Shown piece by piece: positions 31,351 to 39,306 of a DNA stretch of 54,493 nt. Each line of letters opens with the position of its first letter. Position 1 is the stretch's first letter. This DNA is from CAYHPY01 sp964358485. Lineage in GTDB: Bacteria; Elusimicrobiota; Elusimicrobia; UBA1565; UBA9628. The stretch spans positions 1-54,493 of the forward strand of contig CAYHPY010000017.1 in assembly GCA_964358485.1 (NCBI GenBank). Reading direction: 5' to 3'. The notes beneath the pieces are model-generated. The model was not told where the DNA came from. It was given only the letters and a program-made list of their open reading frames with translations, and made no database searches. The position numbers were made by a program, and so were the translations under genes.

Positions 31351-31791
31351 TTATAACATTAGCCGGGCGAGCAGAGCGTCCTGGCGCTTGAACATCCGGG
31401 CTTTTTTACGCGGCGTGGAGTCGTCGTAGCCGGCCAAGTGCAGGCAGCCGTGCAGGACCAAGGTGATCGTCTCGGTGAGGGCCGAGTGGCCTTGGTCCCG
31501 GGCCTGGGTCGGAACCAGGAAGGCCGAGACGCAGACCGCGCCGATCTCCGAGGAGGGGACCCCGGGGACGGGCTCGTCCGGGAAGGCGATGACGTCGGTG
31601 TCGTATTCATGCCCGAGAAATTCCCGGTTGAGCGAAAGCATGTCCGCGCGTCCCAGAAAGCGCAGGCTCAGCTCCCCGCCCCGGCCGGGCAGGGCCGCGC
31701 GGCAGGCGCGGCGGAGCAGGACCGGGCGGCGCGCCGCGGCGGGTAGGCGCGCGAGTCCGTCGATGAGGACCGTCAGATTCGTTTTTCCCAT
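31351..31791 (-). CDS. ybeY: Endoribonuclease YbeY
   Basis: The 146-residue protein is YbeY, which matures the 3' end of 16S rRNA and takes part in ribosome quality control. The metal site HGxLHLxGYDH reads HGCLHLAGYDD: H114 and H118 are kept, but the third ligand H124 is Asp here. Asp can coordinate zinc, so the site may still work, but the change is unusual in this family. The upstream part (FLGRADMLSLNREFLGHEYDTDVIAF) matches well. The ATG at 31791 lies 19 bases inside the end of phoH, and the phoH-ybeY order is the classic one. Confidence 0.9.
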   Translation of the reverse strand: MGKTNLTVLIDGLARLPAAARRPVLLRRACRAALPGRGGELSLRFLGRADMLSLNREFLGHEYDTDVIAFPDEPVPGVPSSEIGAVCVSAFLVPTQARDQGHSALTETITLVLHGCLHLAGYDDSTPRKKARMFKRQDALLARLML

Positions 31792-32729
31792 TGGGCGTAG
31801 GCGCGGATGATGCGCCTGACCATCGGGTGGCGCACCACGTCCTCCTCCGTTAAGTTGTTGAAGGAGACCCCGGGGGTTCCCTCCAGAACGTCCATGATCC
31901 GGATCAGCCCCGAGGTCACCTTCGGTTCGAGGTCGGTCTGCGTGATGTCTCCCGTGACGACCATCCGCGAGCCCACGCCCATCCGGGTCAAAAACATCTT
32001 CATCTGCTCGGGGGTCGTGTTCTGGGCCTCGTCGAGAACGATGAAGGAGTCGTCGAAGGTGCGGCCGCGCATGTACGCCAGGGGCACGACTTCGATGACC
32101 TCGTTGTCCCGCCACGCCCGGAACTGCTGGGGGCCGAGCAGGATGTAGAAGGCGTCGTAAAGAGGCTTGAGGTAGGGGTTGACCTTTTCCAGGAGGTCCC
32201 CGGGGAGAAAGCCCAGCCGCTCCCCGGCCTCGACGACCGGGCGGGTCAGGATGACGCGGTGGACCTCCCGGGCGGCCAACGCCCGAAGGGCGCAAGCCAC
32301 CGCCAGAAAAGTTTTTCCAGTTCCGGCCGGACCGATGCCGAAGGTGAGGTCGTGCGAGCGGATCGCGTCGACGTATTTTTGCTGATTCTTGGTCCGGGGG
32401 CTGACGATTTTCCCGAAGGCGCTCCGGTAGAGGCCGTTCTCCGGCAGGGACAGGGGTTCGGCTTCAAGCGCGCCGCCCAGAGGGGCGTCCTCCGGCGCCG
32501 CTTGGGCCCGGCGGATATGCTCCAGGCGCTCCTGAAGGCGGCGCTGGGCTTTTCCCACGCGCCCCGCCGCTCCCTTCAAAGAGAGCGCGAGCTCCCCGGA
32601 GGCCGCGTCCTGGCGCAAGAGCATTTCGACCCCGAAATCCCGCTCCATCGTCTTGAGCAGGGCGTCATGTTCTCCCAGGAGGGAGACGGCCTCGTCCTGG
32701 GACCGCAGTAAAATTCTTTTTGTGATCAT
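31773..32729 (-). CDS. phoH: PhoH-like ATPase (YbeZ type)
   Basis: The 318-residue protein is a PhoH/YbeZ ATPase, thought to act with YbeY in RNA metabolism. After a KH-like N-terminal part (about 1-100), the P-loop reads FGIGPAGTGKTFLAVA, followed by VILTRPVVEAGERLGFLPGD and the Walker B/sensor block FIVLDEAQNTTPEQMKMFLTRMG and VTGDITQTDL. The ATG at 32729 is chosen because it overlaps the GH57 stop by 4 bases (ATGA) and the domain begins soon after; the frame is open further upstream but only inside the GH57 gene. It is followed by ybeY with a 19-base overlap. Confidence 0.92.
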   Translation of the reverse strand: MITKRILLRSQDEAVSLLGEHDALLKTMERDFGVEMLLRQDAASGELALSLKGAAGRVGKAQRRLQERLEHIRRAQAAPEDAPLGGALEAEPLSLPENGLYRSAFGKIVSPRTKNQQKYVDAIRSHDLTFGIGPAGTGKTFLAVACALRALAAREVHRVILTRPVVEAGERLGFLPGDLLEKVNPYLKPLYDAFYILLGPQQFRAWRDNEVIEVVPLAYMRGRTFDDSFIVLDEAQNTTPEQMKMFLTRMGVGSRMVVTGDITQTDLEPKVTSGLIRIMDVLEGTPGVSFNNLTEEDVVRHPMVRRIIRAYAQWEKRI

Positions 32730-35086
32730 GGTTTTCCCGCCTCCTCGCGGGCGACCCGCCAGACCGACTCCGAGAACCCCAGCTTTTCCCCCAGGGCTCG
32801 AGCCGCAACGATTTCGCCCTCCGCCGGCGGTTGGGCCCCGGAGAGCAGGCGCCCGCGCCAAAGCCAGAACAGGTCCCGCAATTCCCAAAGGGGAATATGA
32901 AGGACGGTTTTTTCGAAAGTCTCGATCCACCGGACCAGGCGGGAAATCTCCGCCGAGGTCGGGCGGCTCAAGGCCGCCCGCAATTGCAGGATCAGGGCCG
33001 CTCGGGCCGTTCCGGCGTCCGGCAGTTGGTCGGCGGTTAAGCCGTAAGTCCTGCATTCCTGCATGAGTTCCAGGACTTCGTCGCCCCGGGGTTCTCCCCG
33101 CCGAAGGCGGCCCACGGCCTGGGCCCACCGGTCCAGGTAACCGCGGGCGGCGCTTCCGGGCGGGGCCAGGACCAGGCGGCGGGTGGCGCTCAGGCGGCTT
33201 TCGGTCAGAAGGCTATCCAGCCCGGCCCGATCGGGGCCCAAGCGCCCGTCCAGGGCTTTGCGAAAGGAGTCGTCATCTCCGGCTTGAAATGCTTCGACGA
33301 GGTCCGCGGGCGGCGCCGAAGCCGCCGCGCTCGTCCAACAGGCCAGGTCCAGGCGGTCCGCTTGATGGACCGCGGCCCAGCCCTCCCAGGATTCCAGGGT
33401 CCGGGTGTCGCGCAGTTCCACCCGCCAAAGGCTGAACGCCCGGTCGTGGCGCGCGGGGCCCGCCTTGCGGGTCCGGGCCAGTTCCCGGACGGCGCCTTGG
33501 AACCGGGGCGGCAGGACCGGGGGAAGGCCCTCGTACAGGTGACCCAAGAGAGCCGCGTGCTCCGCCAGGCGCTTGAGTCCGACCCGTTGGGGCTCCGCCA
33601 GGCGGGCGAACACCTGCCCTCCATCGGGGAATTTGACCGTGTTGGATTTGGCCTTGGCCAATCTTTCCCGAAGCCCCGCCCCGAGCCCCGGCGCTCCCAA
33701 TCCCGCGGCCAGGTCCGCCGCGCAGGCCGCGTGCTTGAGGACCTGGACCGACTCCGGCCCCGAGATGTCGTCGAAAAACCAGCCGCAGCTCGTGAACATG
33801 AGCAGGCGCTGGCGTTGGAGCTCGAGCAGGCTCAGCGCCCGGCAAGCCTCGGGAGGGGAAAGATGCCGGCGAGCGTGCCGGGCCAGGAAACGGTCGGTCG
33901 TCAGGGGCGAAGGGTCCAGGACGCGCTCGATGTAGCCGTCCCGGGCCGCCCAAGGGTCTTTGAAAAGCTCCGCGCCTTGCTTTTGGAAGAGCGCGTCGAG
34001 CTCTCCCTTGAGCCACTCCAAGGCATCTTTCAAAGGGCCCCGCCATGCCTGGCTCCAGTCCTTGCGGGCCGGGGTCCGGCAGCCGCAATCCTCCAGCCAG
34101 CGGCCTAGCCCGTGCTCGCAGCTCCACGCGGTGCAAGGGCGGATGTCGGCCTCTTGGGGCGGGGGAAACAGCGCCAAAAATTCCGCCAGGTTGGTCAGGC
34201 GAACGCCCCCGTCCGAGGCCAGGGCGCGCAGGGCTTCCCCGAGGAGCGTGTGTTGCCCGCGGTGGTGGTGGCCGAAGTATTCCCCATCGCAGGCCAGGTG
34301 GACCAATTGGACGGAATCGTCGGGGTGAAACCGCCCCCGGACGCGGCGGAAAAGGGTCTCCGCGTCCGAAATGGGCCCTTCGTTGGCGAGCGCGCGGGAA
34401 AGGTTTCGGTGATAGAAAAACAGGGCGATGTGCCGGGTGGGATCGCGCCGCGAGGTCCAACGGTAGGGCCGGGTGGGCAGGAGGGTGTCGGCGTCGACCG
34501 GTTTCCATCCCTCGTCCCCGGACCCCAGATCGCGGATTCTCAAGGCCTGGTGGGGCGCCAAAATGGTGAAGGCGATCCCTTCCTCGATCAGGACCTCGAG
34601 GGTCTCCTCGTCCACCCCGGTCTCCGGCAGCCACATCCCTTCCGGCGGGCGGCCGAAGCGCGCCTGGAATTCCTCCTTGCCCCAGCGGACCAAGGTGGCC
34701 TTGTCCCGGCGGTCGCAGAGGGGAAGGATGGCGTGGACGAAGGGCTGGGCCACGGCGTTGCCCCGGCCGCCCCGCTCTCGGGAGGAGGCTTGGTCCGCTT
34801 CCCTCAGGCGCACCAAAAAGCCCGGGTGGTTCTCCTCAAGCCAGGCGGTCAGGGTCGGGCCGAAGTTGAAGCTGAGCAGGCGGTAGTGGTCGCGCATGTC
34901 CCGGACGCGCCCCTGGGAGTCGGGCGCGGGGCAGGCCAGGTTGGGGCCGTAGCATTCCTCGAAGATGCGGGAGTTCCAATCCCGGTAGGGGTGGGCGCAA
35001 TCCTCGGGTTCGAGCTCGCCGGTCCAGGGATTTTCGCGGGGCGGCTGGTAGAAATGCCCGTGGACGCAGACGAACTTGTTTCTCAC
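32726..35086 (-). CDS. Glycoside hydrolase family 57 (DUF3536-type)
   Basis: The 786-residue protein starts with the GH57 barrel (FVCVHGHFYQPPRENPWTG). The family's catalytic motifs are visible: E155 in MWLPETG, the likely nucleophile, and D267 in CDGEYFGHHHRG, the likely acid/base. The C-terminal half matches DUF3536 (LSLLELQRQRLLMFTSCGWFFDDISG). GH57 enzymes act on alpha-glucans as amylases, branching enzymes or glucanotransferases. Adjacent glgC (4-base overlap) argues for glycogen metabolism. There is no signal peptide, so it is cytoplasmic. Which reaction it performs cannot be decided. Its stop overlaps phoH by 4 bases. Confidence 0.88.
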   Translation of the reverse strand: MRNKFVCVHGHFYQPPRENPWTGELEPEDCAHPYRDWNSRIFEECYGPNLACPAPDSQGRVRDMRDHYRLLSFNFGPTLTAWLEENHPGFLVRLREADQASSRERGGRGNAVAQPFVHAILPLCDRRDKATLVRWGKEEFQARFGRPPEGMWLPETGVDEETLEVLIEEGIAFTILAPHQALRIRDLGSGDEGWKPVDADTLLPTRPYRWTSRRDPTRHIALFFYHRNLSRALANEGPISDAETLFRRVRGRFHPDDSVQLVHLACDGEYFGHHHRGQHTLLGEALRALASDGGVRLTNLAEFLALFPPPQEADIRPCTAWSCEHGLGRWLEDCGCRTPARKDWSQAWRGPLKDALEWLKGELDALFQKQGAELFKDPWAARDGYIERVLDPSPLTTDRFLARHARRHLSPPEACRALSLLELQRQRLLMFTSCGWFFDDISGPESVQVLKHAACAADLAAGLGAPGLGAGLRERLAKAKSNTVKFPDGGQVFARLAEPQRVGLKRLAEHAALLGHLYEGLPPVLPPRFQGAVRELARTRKAGPARHDRAFSLWRVELRDTRTLESWEGWAAVHQADRLDLACWTSAAASAPPADLVEAFQAGDDDSFRKALDGRLGPDRAGLDSLLTESRLSATRRLVLAPPGSAARGYLDRWAQAVGRLRRGEPRGDEVLELMQECRTYGLTADQLPDAGTARAALILQLRAALSRPTSAEISRLVRWIETFEKTVLHIPLWELRDLFWLWRGRLLSGAQPPAEGEIVAARALGEKLGFSESVWRVAREEAGKP

Positions 35087-36306
35087 GCCGAGGAGGTTTG
35101 CCCCCGCGACAGGACCACGATGCCGGAGGAGTCCACGAAATGGCGCTCCGCGTCCTTGGCCGGATCGTGGCCGATGCTGTCGTTGGGCGGGATTTGGTTG
35201 AAGCGGTCGACGATGGCGCGTTTGATCTTGGCTCCCGCCCGGACCTTGCAGAAGTCCATGATGATGGAGTCCTCGATGACGGCGTCGTCGTGGACGTGGA
35301 CCCCGCGGCCGAGGATGGAATTTCGGATCGTGGCGTTGCGGATAAAACAGCCGTCGCCGATGATGGTGTTGGTGAGCTTGCCGTCGATGATCTTGGCGGG
35401 CGGGCCGTCATAGCGGCCGGAGTGGATGAACCATCGCCGATTGTTGAGGTTGAATCGCGGCTTGGCCCCCAGGATGTCCATGTTGGACTGGTAATAGGCT
35501 TGAAGGGTTCCCACGTCCCGCCAATACGCGGTTTCCTCGTATTGCTTGAGGCCGGGCAGGATATTGGTCCCGAAATCGTAGGCGTAGGCTTTGACGTCGC
35601 GGTGGATTTCGGGCAGGATGGATTTCCCGAAGTCGAGGGCCGGATCCTGGCGGTTCTCGTCCCGAAGGATTTGGACCAGGACGTCCCGGTTGAAAATGTA
35701 GTTGCCCATGGAGGCCAGGGCTTTTCCCGGCTCCCCGGGCATGGGCGTGGCCGTCTGAGGCTTTTCCTGAAAGCCCGTGATGCGGAATTTGGCGTCGGTC
35801 TCCACGATCCCAAAAGAGGGCGCCGATTTTAGGGGCACGGGGATGGTGGCGACGGTGACCTCGGCCTTCTTTTCCACGTGGAACTGGATCATCTGGCCCA
35901 CGTCCATGCGATAGATGTGGTCGGCGCCGAACACCGCCACCAGGTCCGGTTCGAAGTCGCTGATGAGATTGAGGTTCTGGCGCACCGCGTCCGCGGTCCC
36001 GCCGTACCACATGGTCCCCAGGCGCATCTGGGGAGGGACCACGGTGATGAATTGGTTGCGCGTCAGGCCCACCGTCCGCCAGCTCATGCGCAGATGCTCG
36101 ATCAGGCTTTGGGACATGTACTGCACCAGGATGTAGATCGAGCCCACGCCGGAATTGACGAAGTTGGAGAGGACGAAGTCGATGATCCGGTACTTGCCGC
36201 CGAAGGGAACGGCCGGCTTGGAGCGCTCATGGGTCAGGGGGTAGAGCCGCTCCCCCTTGCCGCCGGCCATGATGATGGCCAAGACCTTCTTTGTAGGCGT
36301 AATCAT
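35083..36306 (-). CDS. glgC: Glucose-1-phosphate adenylyltransferase
   Basis: The 407-residue enzyme makes ADP-glucose, the committed donor for glycogen synthesis. The nucleotide-binding start AGGKGERLYPLTHERSKPAVPFGGKYRIIDF, the catalytic GTADAVRQN and the FGADHIYRMD block are intact, followed by a left-handed beta-helix domain with regular hexapeptide repeats (GCFIRNATIRNSILGRG, HDDAVIEDSIIM). Length is close to E. coli GlgC. It is the first gene of a seven-gene run to holA, with a TATAAT -10 box at 36327-36322 upstream. Glycogen synthase (GlgA) is not in the window. Having glgC lead a translation and replication operon is unusual and may tie storage to growth. Confidence 0.94.
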   Translation of the reverse strand: MITPTKKVLAIIMAGGKGERLYPLTHERSKPAVPFGGKYRIIDFVLSNFVNSGVGSIYILVQYMSQSLIEHLRMSWRTVGLTRNQFITVVPPQMRLGTMWYGGTADAVRQNLNLISDFEPDLVAVFGADHIYRMDVGQMIQFHVEKKAEVTVATIPVPLKSAPSFGIVETDAKFRITGFQEKPQTATPMPGEPGKALASMGNYIFNRDVLVQILRDENRQDPALDFGKSILPEIHRDVKAYAYDFGTNILPGLKQYEETAYWRDVGTLQAYYQSNMDILGAKPRFNLNNRRWFIHSGRYDGPPAKIIDGKLTNTIIGDGCFIRNATIRNSILGRGVHVHDDAVIEDSIIMDFCKVRAGAKIKRAIVDRFNQIPPNDSIGHDPAKDAERHFVDSSGIVVLSRGQTSSA

Positions 36307-36321
36307 GTCGCTTGTCCGGTT

Positions 36322-36327
36322 ATTATA
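36322..36327 (-). promoter_or_regulatory. -10 box of the glgC operon
   Basis: TATAAT on the minus strand (36327-36322) lies 15 bases before the ATG. A weak -35-like CTGGCA (36350-36345) sits 17 bp upstream and overlaps a GGTGCCAGG repeat motif. This should drive all seven genes down to holA. Confidence 0.5.
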
Positions 36328-36509
36328 GGAGATTTCCGGTGGGGTGCCAGGGGGGATTCGCGCTGGCGTGGCGGCTCAAATTCCCAGCGTTTTCGTGGGC
36401 CCCCCCTTTCGAAGGGCCGGGTTTTTAGGCGGCGGATGCTACCGGGGCCATATTTCGGAAAACTCCGGGTGGGGCCTTCAATTGTTGTTAATTTTTCTGC
36501 TCTTATTTG

Positions 36510-36537
36510 TTTTTACCGCCAGCGCTGGCGGTAAAAA
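36510..36537. repeat. 28-bp perfect palindrome
   Basis: TTTTTACCGCCAGC and its exact reverse complement (36510-36523 and 36524-36537) meet with no loop. The outer TTTTTACC/GGTAAAAA halves are shared with the palindrome after pilC. It could be an operator for a dimeric regulator of the HNH gene, or a repeat relic. Confidence 0.55.
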
Positions 36538-36585
36538 TTGATTTGTCTTTATGGGACAACGAATAATTTTCCTTCGGCTCGTTCG

Positions 36586-36615
36586 GGAACAAAATGGGGG
36601 TCTCACTCGTATTAT
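36586..36615 (+). promoter_or_regulatory. ECF-type, leaderless promoter of the HNH endonuclease gene
   Basis: GGAAC (36586-36590), 17 bp, then CGTA (36608-36611) in CGTATTATA, with the ATG starting 12 bases after the C of CGTA. The comEC promoter has identical spacing at every point, including the distance to the start codon. Confidence 0.5.
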
Positions 36616-36619
36616 ATGT

Positions 36620-37594
36620 ATGGACCTTTCAACCTTGTCGGACGATGAACTCTTCGGAAAGGTCTCGGCTTTGGCTGAAACCGAAAGGTTTTGCATCACG
36701 GATTTTCTGCTTCACCTTGGGGAGCTTGACCGCCGCCCCGCCTGCGAAAAGCGAGGTTACCCTTCGACTTTCGCCTATTTAACCCGGGAACTTGGGTACT
36801 CCGAGTCCGACGCGGTTCGACGGGTCCGGGTGGCGCGGGCATCCCGGGCGTTCCCGTCAATTCTCAGAATGATGGCGAGGGGAGACCTCCACTTGGTTTC
36901 CGTTTCCATGCTTCAGCCTTTGTTGACTTCCAAGAATCATCAAAGTCTCCTGCGGCAGGCCTGCCGGAAGAGCACTCGTGAGGTTGAGAAAATGGCGGCC
37001 TCCATGCTCCCGGCCGCCCTGGAACCAAGGGATCGCGTCAGAGCCCTGCCCCCGTGCCCGGCTCCCGAACCGGCCTTGGCCAAGCAGGCGGCACTTCCGG
37101 TGGAGGCGGCGCCGGAAACGGAGTTGTCTGAATATTTTTCGCCCGCCGCCGCCATGGCGGGCGCGGACAACGCTCCTCGGCCCCGCGTCTGCTTCACCTT
37201 CGCCGCCCCGGAGGAGGTCCGGGCGCTTTTTGACGAGGCGCGCGACTATCTTCGGCACAAATTCCCATCTGGAAGGTTTGAAGACGTGATCGGAGAGGCT
37301 TTAAGGCTCCTGGTCGAGCGGGAGCGGGCCGTGAGGACCCTTCCTCCGCGGAAATCAGCCGGGCCGAAACGCAAATCCCGGCGCGTTCCGCGCGCGGTGA
37401 AAGTCGAGGTTTGGCGGCGGGACGGCGGCCGATGCGTATTCGTGGGGGCCGGAGGGGTCCGGTGCGGTGAGCGGGCTTGGCTTGAATACGACCATGTCCG
37501 CCCTTGGGCCTCGGGCGGGGCGTCGGATTCGCCGGGAAATGTCCGGCTCCTGTGCCGGGCGCATAATCAAGCCAGAACGAAAACGAACGATTGA
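36620..37594 (+). CDS. HNH endonuclease
   Basis: The 324-residue protein has a helical N-terminal region (about 1-120: LGELDRRPACEKRGYPSTFAYLTRELGYSESDAVRRVRVAR), a Pro/Ala-rich linker, and a C-terminal HNH nuclease. The HNH site reads GGRCVF, EYDHVRPWASGG, GNVRLLCRAHN, with His, Asn and His in the expected order. This two-part build is known from multi-copy HNH genes in several bacterial genomes, whose role is unclear. The ATG at 36620 is set by the promoter; the frame continues upstream to 36551 but would cross that promoter. It shares its promoter type with comEC, so induction together with DNA uptake is a reasonable inference. It converges on the next gene across a shared terminator. Confidence 0.85.
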   Translation: MDLSTLSDDELFGKVSALAETERFCITDFLLHLGELDRRPACEKRGYPSTFAYLTRELGYSESDAVRRVRVARASRAFPSILRMMARGDLHLVSVSMLQPLLTSKNHQSLLRQACRKSTREVEKMAASMLPAALEPRDRVRALPPCPAPEPALAKQAALPVEAAPETELSEYFSPAAAMAGADNAPRPRVCFTFAAPEEVRALFDEARDYLRHKFPSGRFEDVIGEALRLLVERERAVRTLPPRKSAGPKRKSRRVPRAVKVEVWRRDGGRCVFVGAGGVRCGERAWLEYDHVRPWASGGASDSPGNVRLLCRAHNQARTKTND

Positions 37595-37596
37595 CT

Positions 37597-37633
37597 GCGG
37601 AATAAGATCACCAAAAAGGCGATCTTATTCCGC
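37597..37633. terminator. Bidirectional hairpin between HNH and adaptor genes
   Basis: GCGGAATAAGATC (37597-37609) and its exact complement (37621-37633) form a 13-bp stem with an 11-base loop. It starts 2 bases after the HNH stop and includes the stop codon of the convergent gene (37627-37625), so it can serve both transcripts. Confidence 0.65.
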
Positions 37634-38560
37634 GTAGGGATCATCCTCCGGTTTGACCTCGGCGCCGGGCAAGTTTTTTTGGGGAGGTTCGGGGCGGGCG
37701 GTCGCCGGAGCCGTCAAGGATTTGGGGGTTTCGGCCTCATCGTCCATGACCAGGATCGGGGTCCCTTCCGGCAGGCCGCCGGTCAGCTCGGTGCGTCCCT
37801 CGACGGAGATCCCGGTCGATACCCGGATGGGGATGTAAGCTTGGTTTCCGAGGGTGAGGACGGCGGCCGAGGGGACGATCAGGAGGTTTTTCTTGACCAG
37901 GGGGACGGCCGTTCCCTCCCAGGCCGTTCCCGGGCTCATCATGTGGCGTTCCGGGGTGATTTCCAGCCAAAAACTTCCTCCGGCCTCGGGGCCTTTTCTT
38001 TGAATCGTGTAATGCGCGATGCGGGCGTCGCGCCGGTTTCCGGGCTCGGCCACGGGCCAGAAGGTGAAAGACTCCCCGAATTTGATCAGATCGGCGTGCT
38101 CCAGGGGGACGCGGCCCACCATCTTGAGGCCCCGGGCGGCCTCGAAGAGGATGGCGTTGGCCTTCACCGGTTGGCGGGTTTTGACGAAGGACTTGAGCAG
38201 GAAGCACTCATACGGACAGCGGATGACGGTGGGCTTGTAGATTTTCTGCCAGCGTTCCTGGAGGATGTCGGAGGCCTGGGAGCCCCGGGCGTCGATCATG
38301 GCCGCAAGTTCCGTGTTGACCAGGTAGCCCAACGGCTGGTCGGGGGAGGTCCAGGTGAAGGTGGAGCCGGTCACCGCCTCGACGCGCCCCTCGACGGTGG
38401 ATTTGAGGCGGAAGAGGTCCTCGGCCACCACCGTTCCCGTGATGGCGACATGGCGCTCCAGGGTGCCCCGGACGACCTTCTCCTCCCGCCAGGCCTGGGC
38501 GGAACCGGTTCCCAGCAGACCCAGGCCGAGCAGGGCGGCGGCGGCCAGCGGCCTTTTCAC
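37625..38560 (-). CDS. HlyD/membrane-fusion-like periplasmic protein
   Basis: The 311-residue protein has a signal peptide (KRPLAAAALLGLGLLGTGSAQA) and a body resembling periplasmic adaptors: VVRGTLERHVAITGTVVAEDLFRLKSTVEGRVEAV near the start, and a late VSTGISVEGRTELTGGLPEGTPILV, the usual beta-barrel end of HlyD/MacA-type proteins. A clear lipoyl-helical hairpin is missing, so the match is partial, and no transporter gene is adjacent. The GTG at 38560 comes 2 bases after the thyX stop; a TTG overlapping that stop (38566) is an in-frame alternative. It is the last gene of the 42112-37625 run. An adaptor role is tentative. Confidence 0.55.
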   Translation of the reverse strand: MKRPLAAAALLGLGLLGTGSAQAWREEKVVRGTLERHVAITGTVVAEDLFRLKSTVEGRVEAVTGSTFTWTSPDQPLGYLVNTELAAMIDARGSQASDILQERWQKIYKPTVIRCPYECFLLKSFVKTRQPVKANAILFEAARGLKMVGRVPLEHADLIKFGESFTFWPVAEPGNRRDARIAHYTIQRKGPEAGGSFWLEITPERHMMSPGTAWEGTAVPLVKKNLLIVPSAAVLTLGNQAYIPIRVSTGISVEGRTELTGGLPEGTPILVMDDEAETPKSLTAPATARPEPPQKNLPGAEVKPEDDPYAE

Positions 38561-38562
38561 GC

Positions 38563-39306
38563 TCAAGCCTCTCCCAGCGACGCCTTGGCCCGGTCCAGCT
38601 TGGGATTGGCCCCGTCCCAGGAATGGCGCAGGAACGCCTCCCAGGTCCAGGGCATCCTTTCGGCGAAGACGTCGGAGAGAGCTTCGGCGTAGCGTTGGAT
38701 CTCCCACTGGGCGGGGGCGTCGGCCCGGAGGTTGATGAAATGCATGAGGTTGCGGGCGTTGATCGTCCAGTAGAACTGGGTGTAGAGGCTCACCGGCAGG
38801 ACCATCCGGGCCAATTCCCGGGCAGTCCCGGCGGCCAGGAGTTCCTGGTAGGCGGCGTAGGCCTTGGCGTAGGATTGCTTCAGCAGTTCGGTGCAGCGGC
38901 CCTGGTCGATTTCCGGGGCCGCGGTCGAGCCTTGCTTGTTCTTGAGATCCGGGGCCCGCCAAGGGGAGGGTAGGTAGAACTCCTCCTTGACCTCGGTATA
39001 GCGGGCCGAGATCTCGTTGTAGGAGCTGGTCCGGTGGCGGATCCATTGGCGCATGACGAAGATCGGGCAGGAAACGTGGAACTTGAATACCGAGTGCTCG
39101 AAAGGGGTCATGTGGTCGTGGCGCAGGAGGAAGGAGATGAGCTTGCGGTCCTTGTCCTCTCCCTTGGCGCCCGAGCCGTAGGAGACCCGCGCGGCGGTCA
39201 CCACCGCCAGATCCCCGCCCATAAAGTCCACCAGGCGCACGAAGCCCTTGTCCAGCACGGTGACGGCGGGAGATGAGACTTCCGGAAGAGTCGGCGTTTG
39301 GATCAT
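38563..39306 (-). CDS. thyX: Flavin-dependent thymidylate synthase
   Basis: The 247-residue enzyme makes dTMP from dUMP using FAD, methylenetetrahydrofolate and NADPH. The ThyX signature RHRxxSxNExSxRY is complete at about 90-103 (RHRTSSYNEISARY). Flanking blocks (RHDHMTPFEHSVFKFHVSCP, and the late NARNLMHFINLRAD with the catalytic-region Arg) also match. It replaces ThyA, so no folate oxidation to DHF is expected here. It lies in a run of envelope and signalling genes rather than with dUMP or folate genes. Its ATG overlaps the stop of the chelatase-like gene by 4 bases. Confidence 0.95.
   Translation of the reverse strand: MIQTPTLPEVSSPAVTVLDKGFVRLVDFMGGDLAVVTAARVSYGSGAKGEDKDRKLISFLLRHDHMTPFEHSVFKFHVSCPIFVMRQWIRHRTSSYNEISARYTEVKEEFYLPSPWRAPDLKNKQGSTAAPEIDQGRCTELLKQSYAKAYAAYQELLAAGTARELARMVLPVSLYTQFYWTINARNLMHFINLRADAPAQWEIQRYAEALSDVFAERMPWTWEAFLRHSWDGANPKLDRAKASLGEA

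Larger units (their letters stand above)
36307..36619. other. 313-bp intergenic region with repeat remnants
   Basis: No gene is seen between divergent glgC and the HNH endonuclease. The region holds the glgC -10 box, a GGTGCCAGG motif near 36343, a GGCCC/GGGCC hairpin followed by GGTTTTTA near 36400-36426, a long palindrome at 36510-36537 and the ECF-type promoter at 36586-36615. Its right half is much more AT-rich than the window average. Confidence 0.6.

Noticed and set aside
31792..32295. N-terminal extension of ybeY
   Set aside because: It lies entirely within phoH in another frame, has no YbeY homology, and the conserved protein starts at 31791.
36400..36426. Possible intrinsic terminator (GGCCC/GGGCC hairpin then TTTTT) in the glgC–HNH gap
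   Set aside because: No transcript is expected to enter it on the plus strand; it is more likely a repeat relic.
36551..36619. Upstream start for the HNH endonuclease
   Set aside because: It would place coding sequence over the ECF-type promoter, and the extra residues are not conserved-looking.
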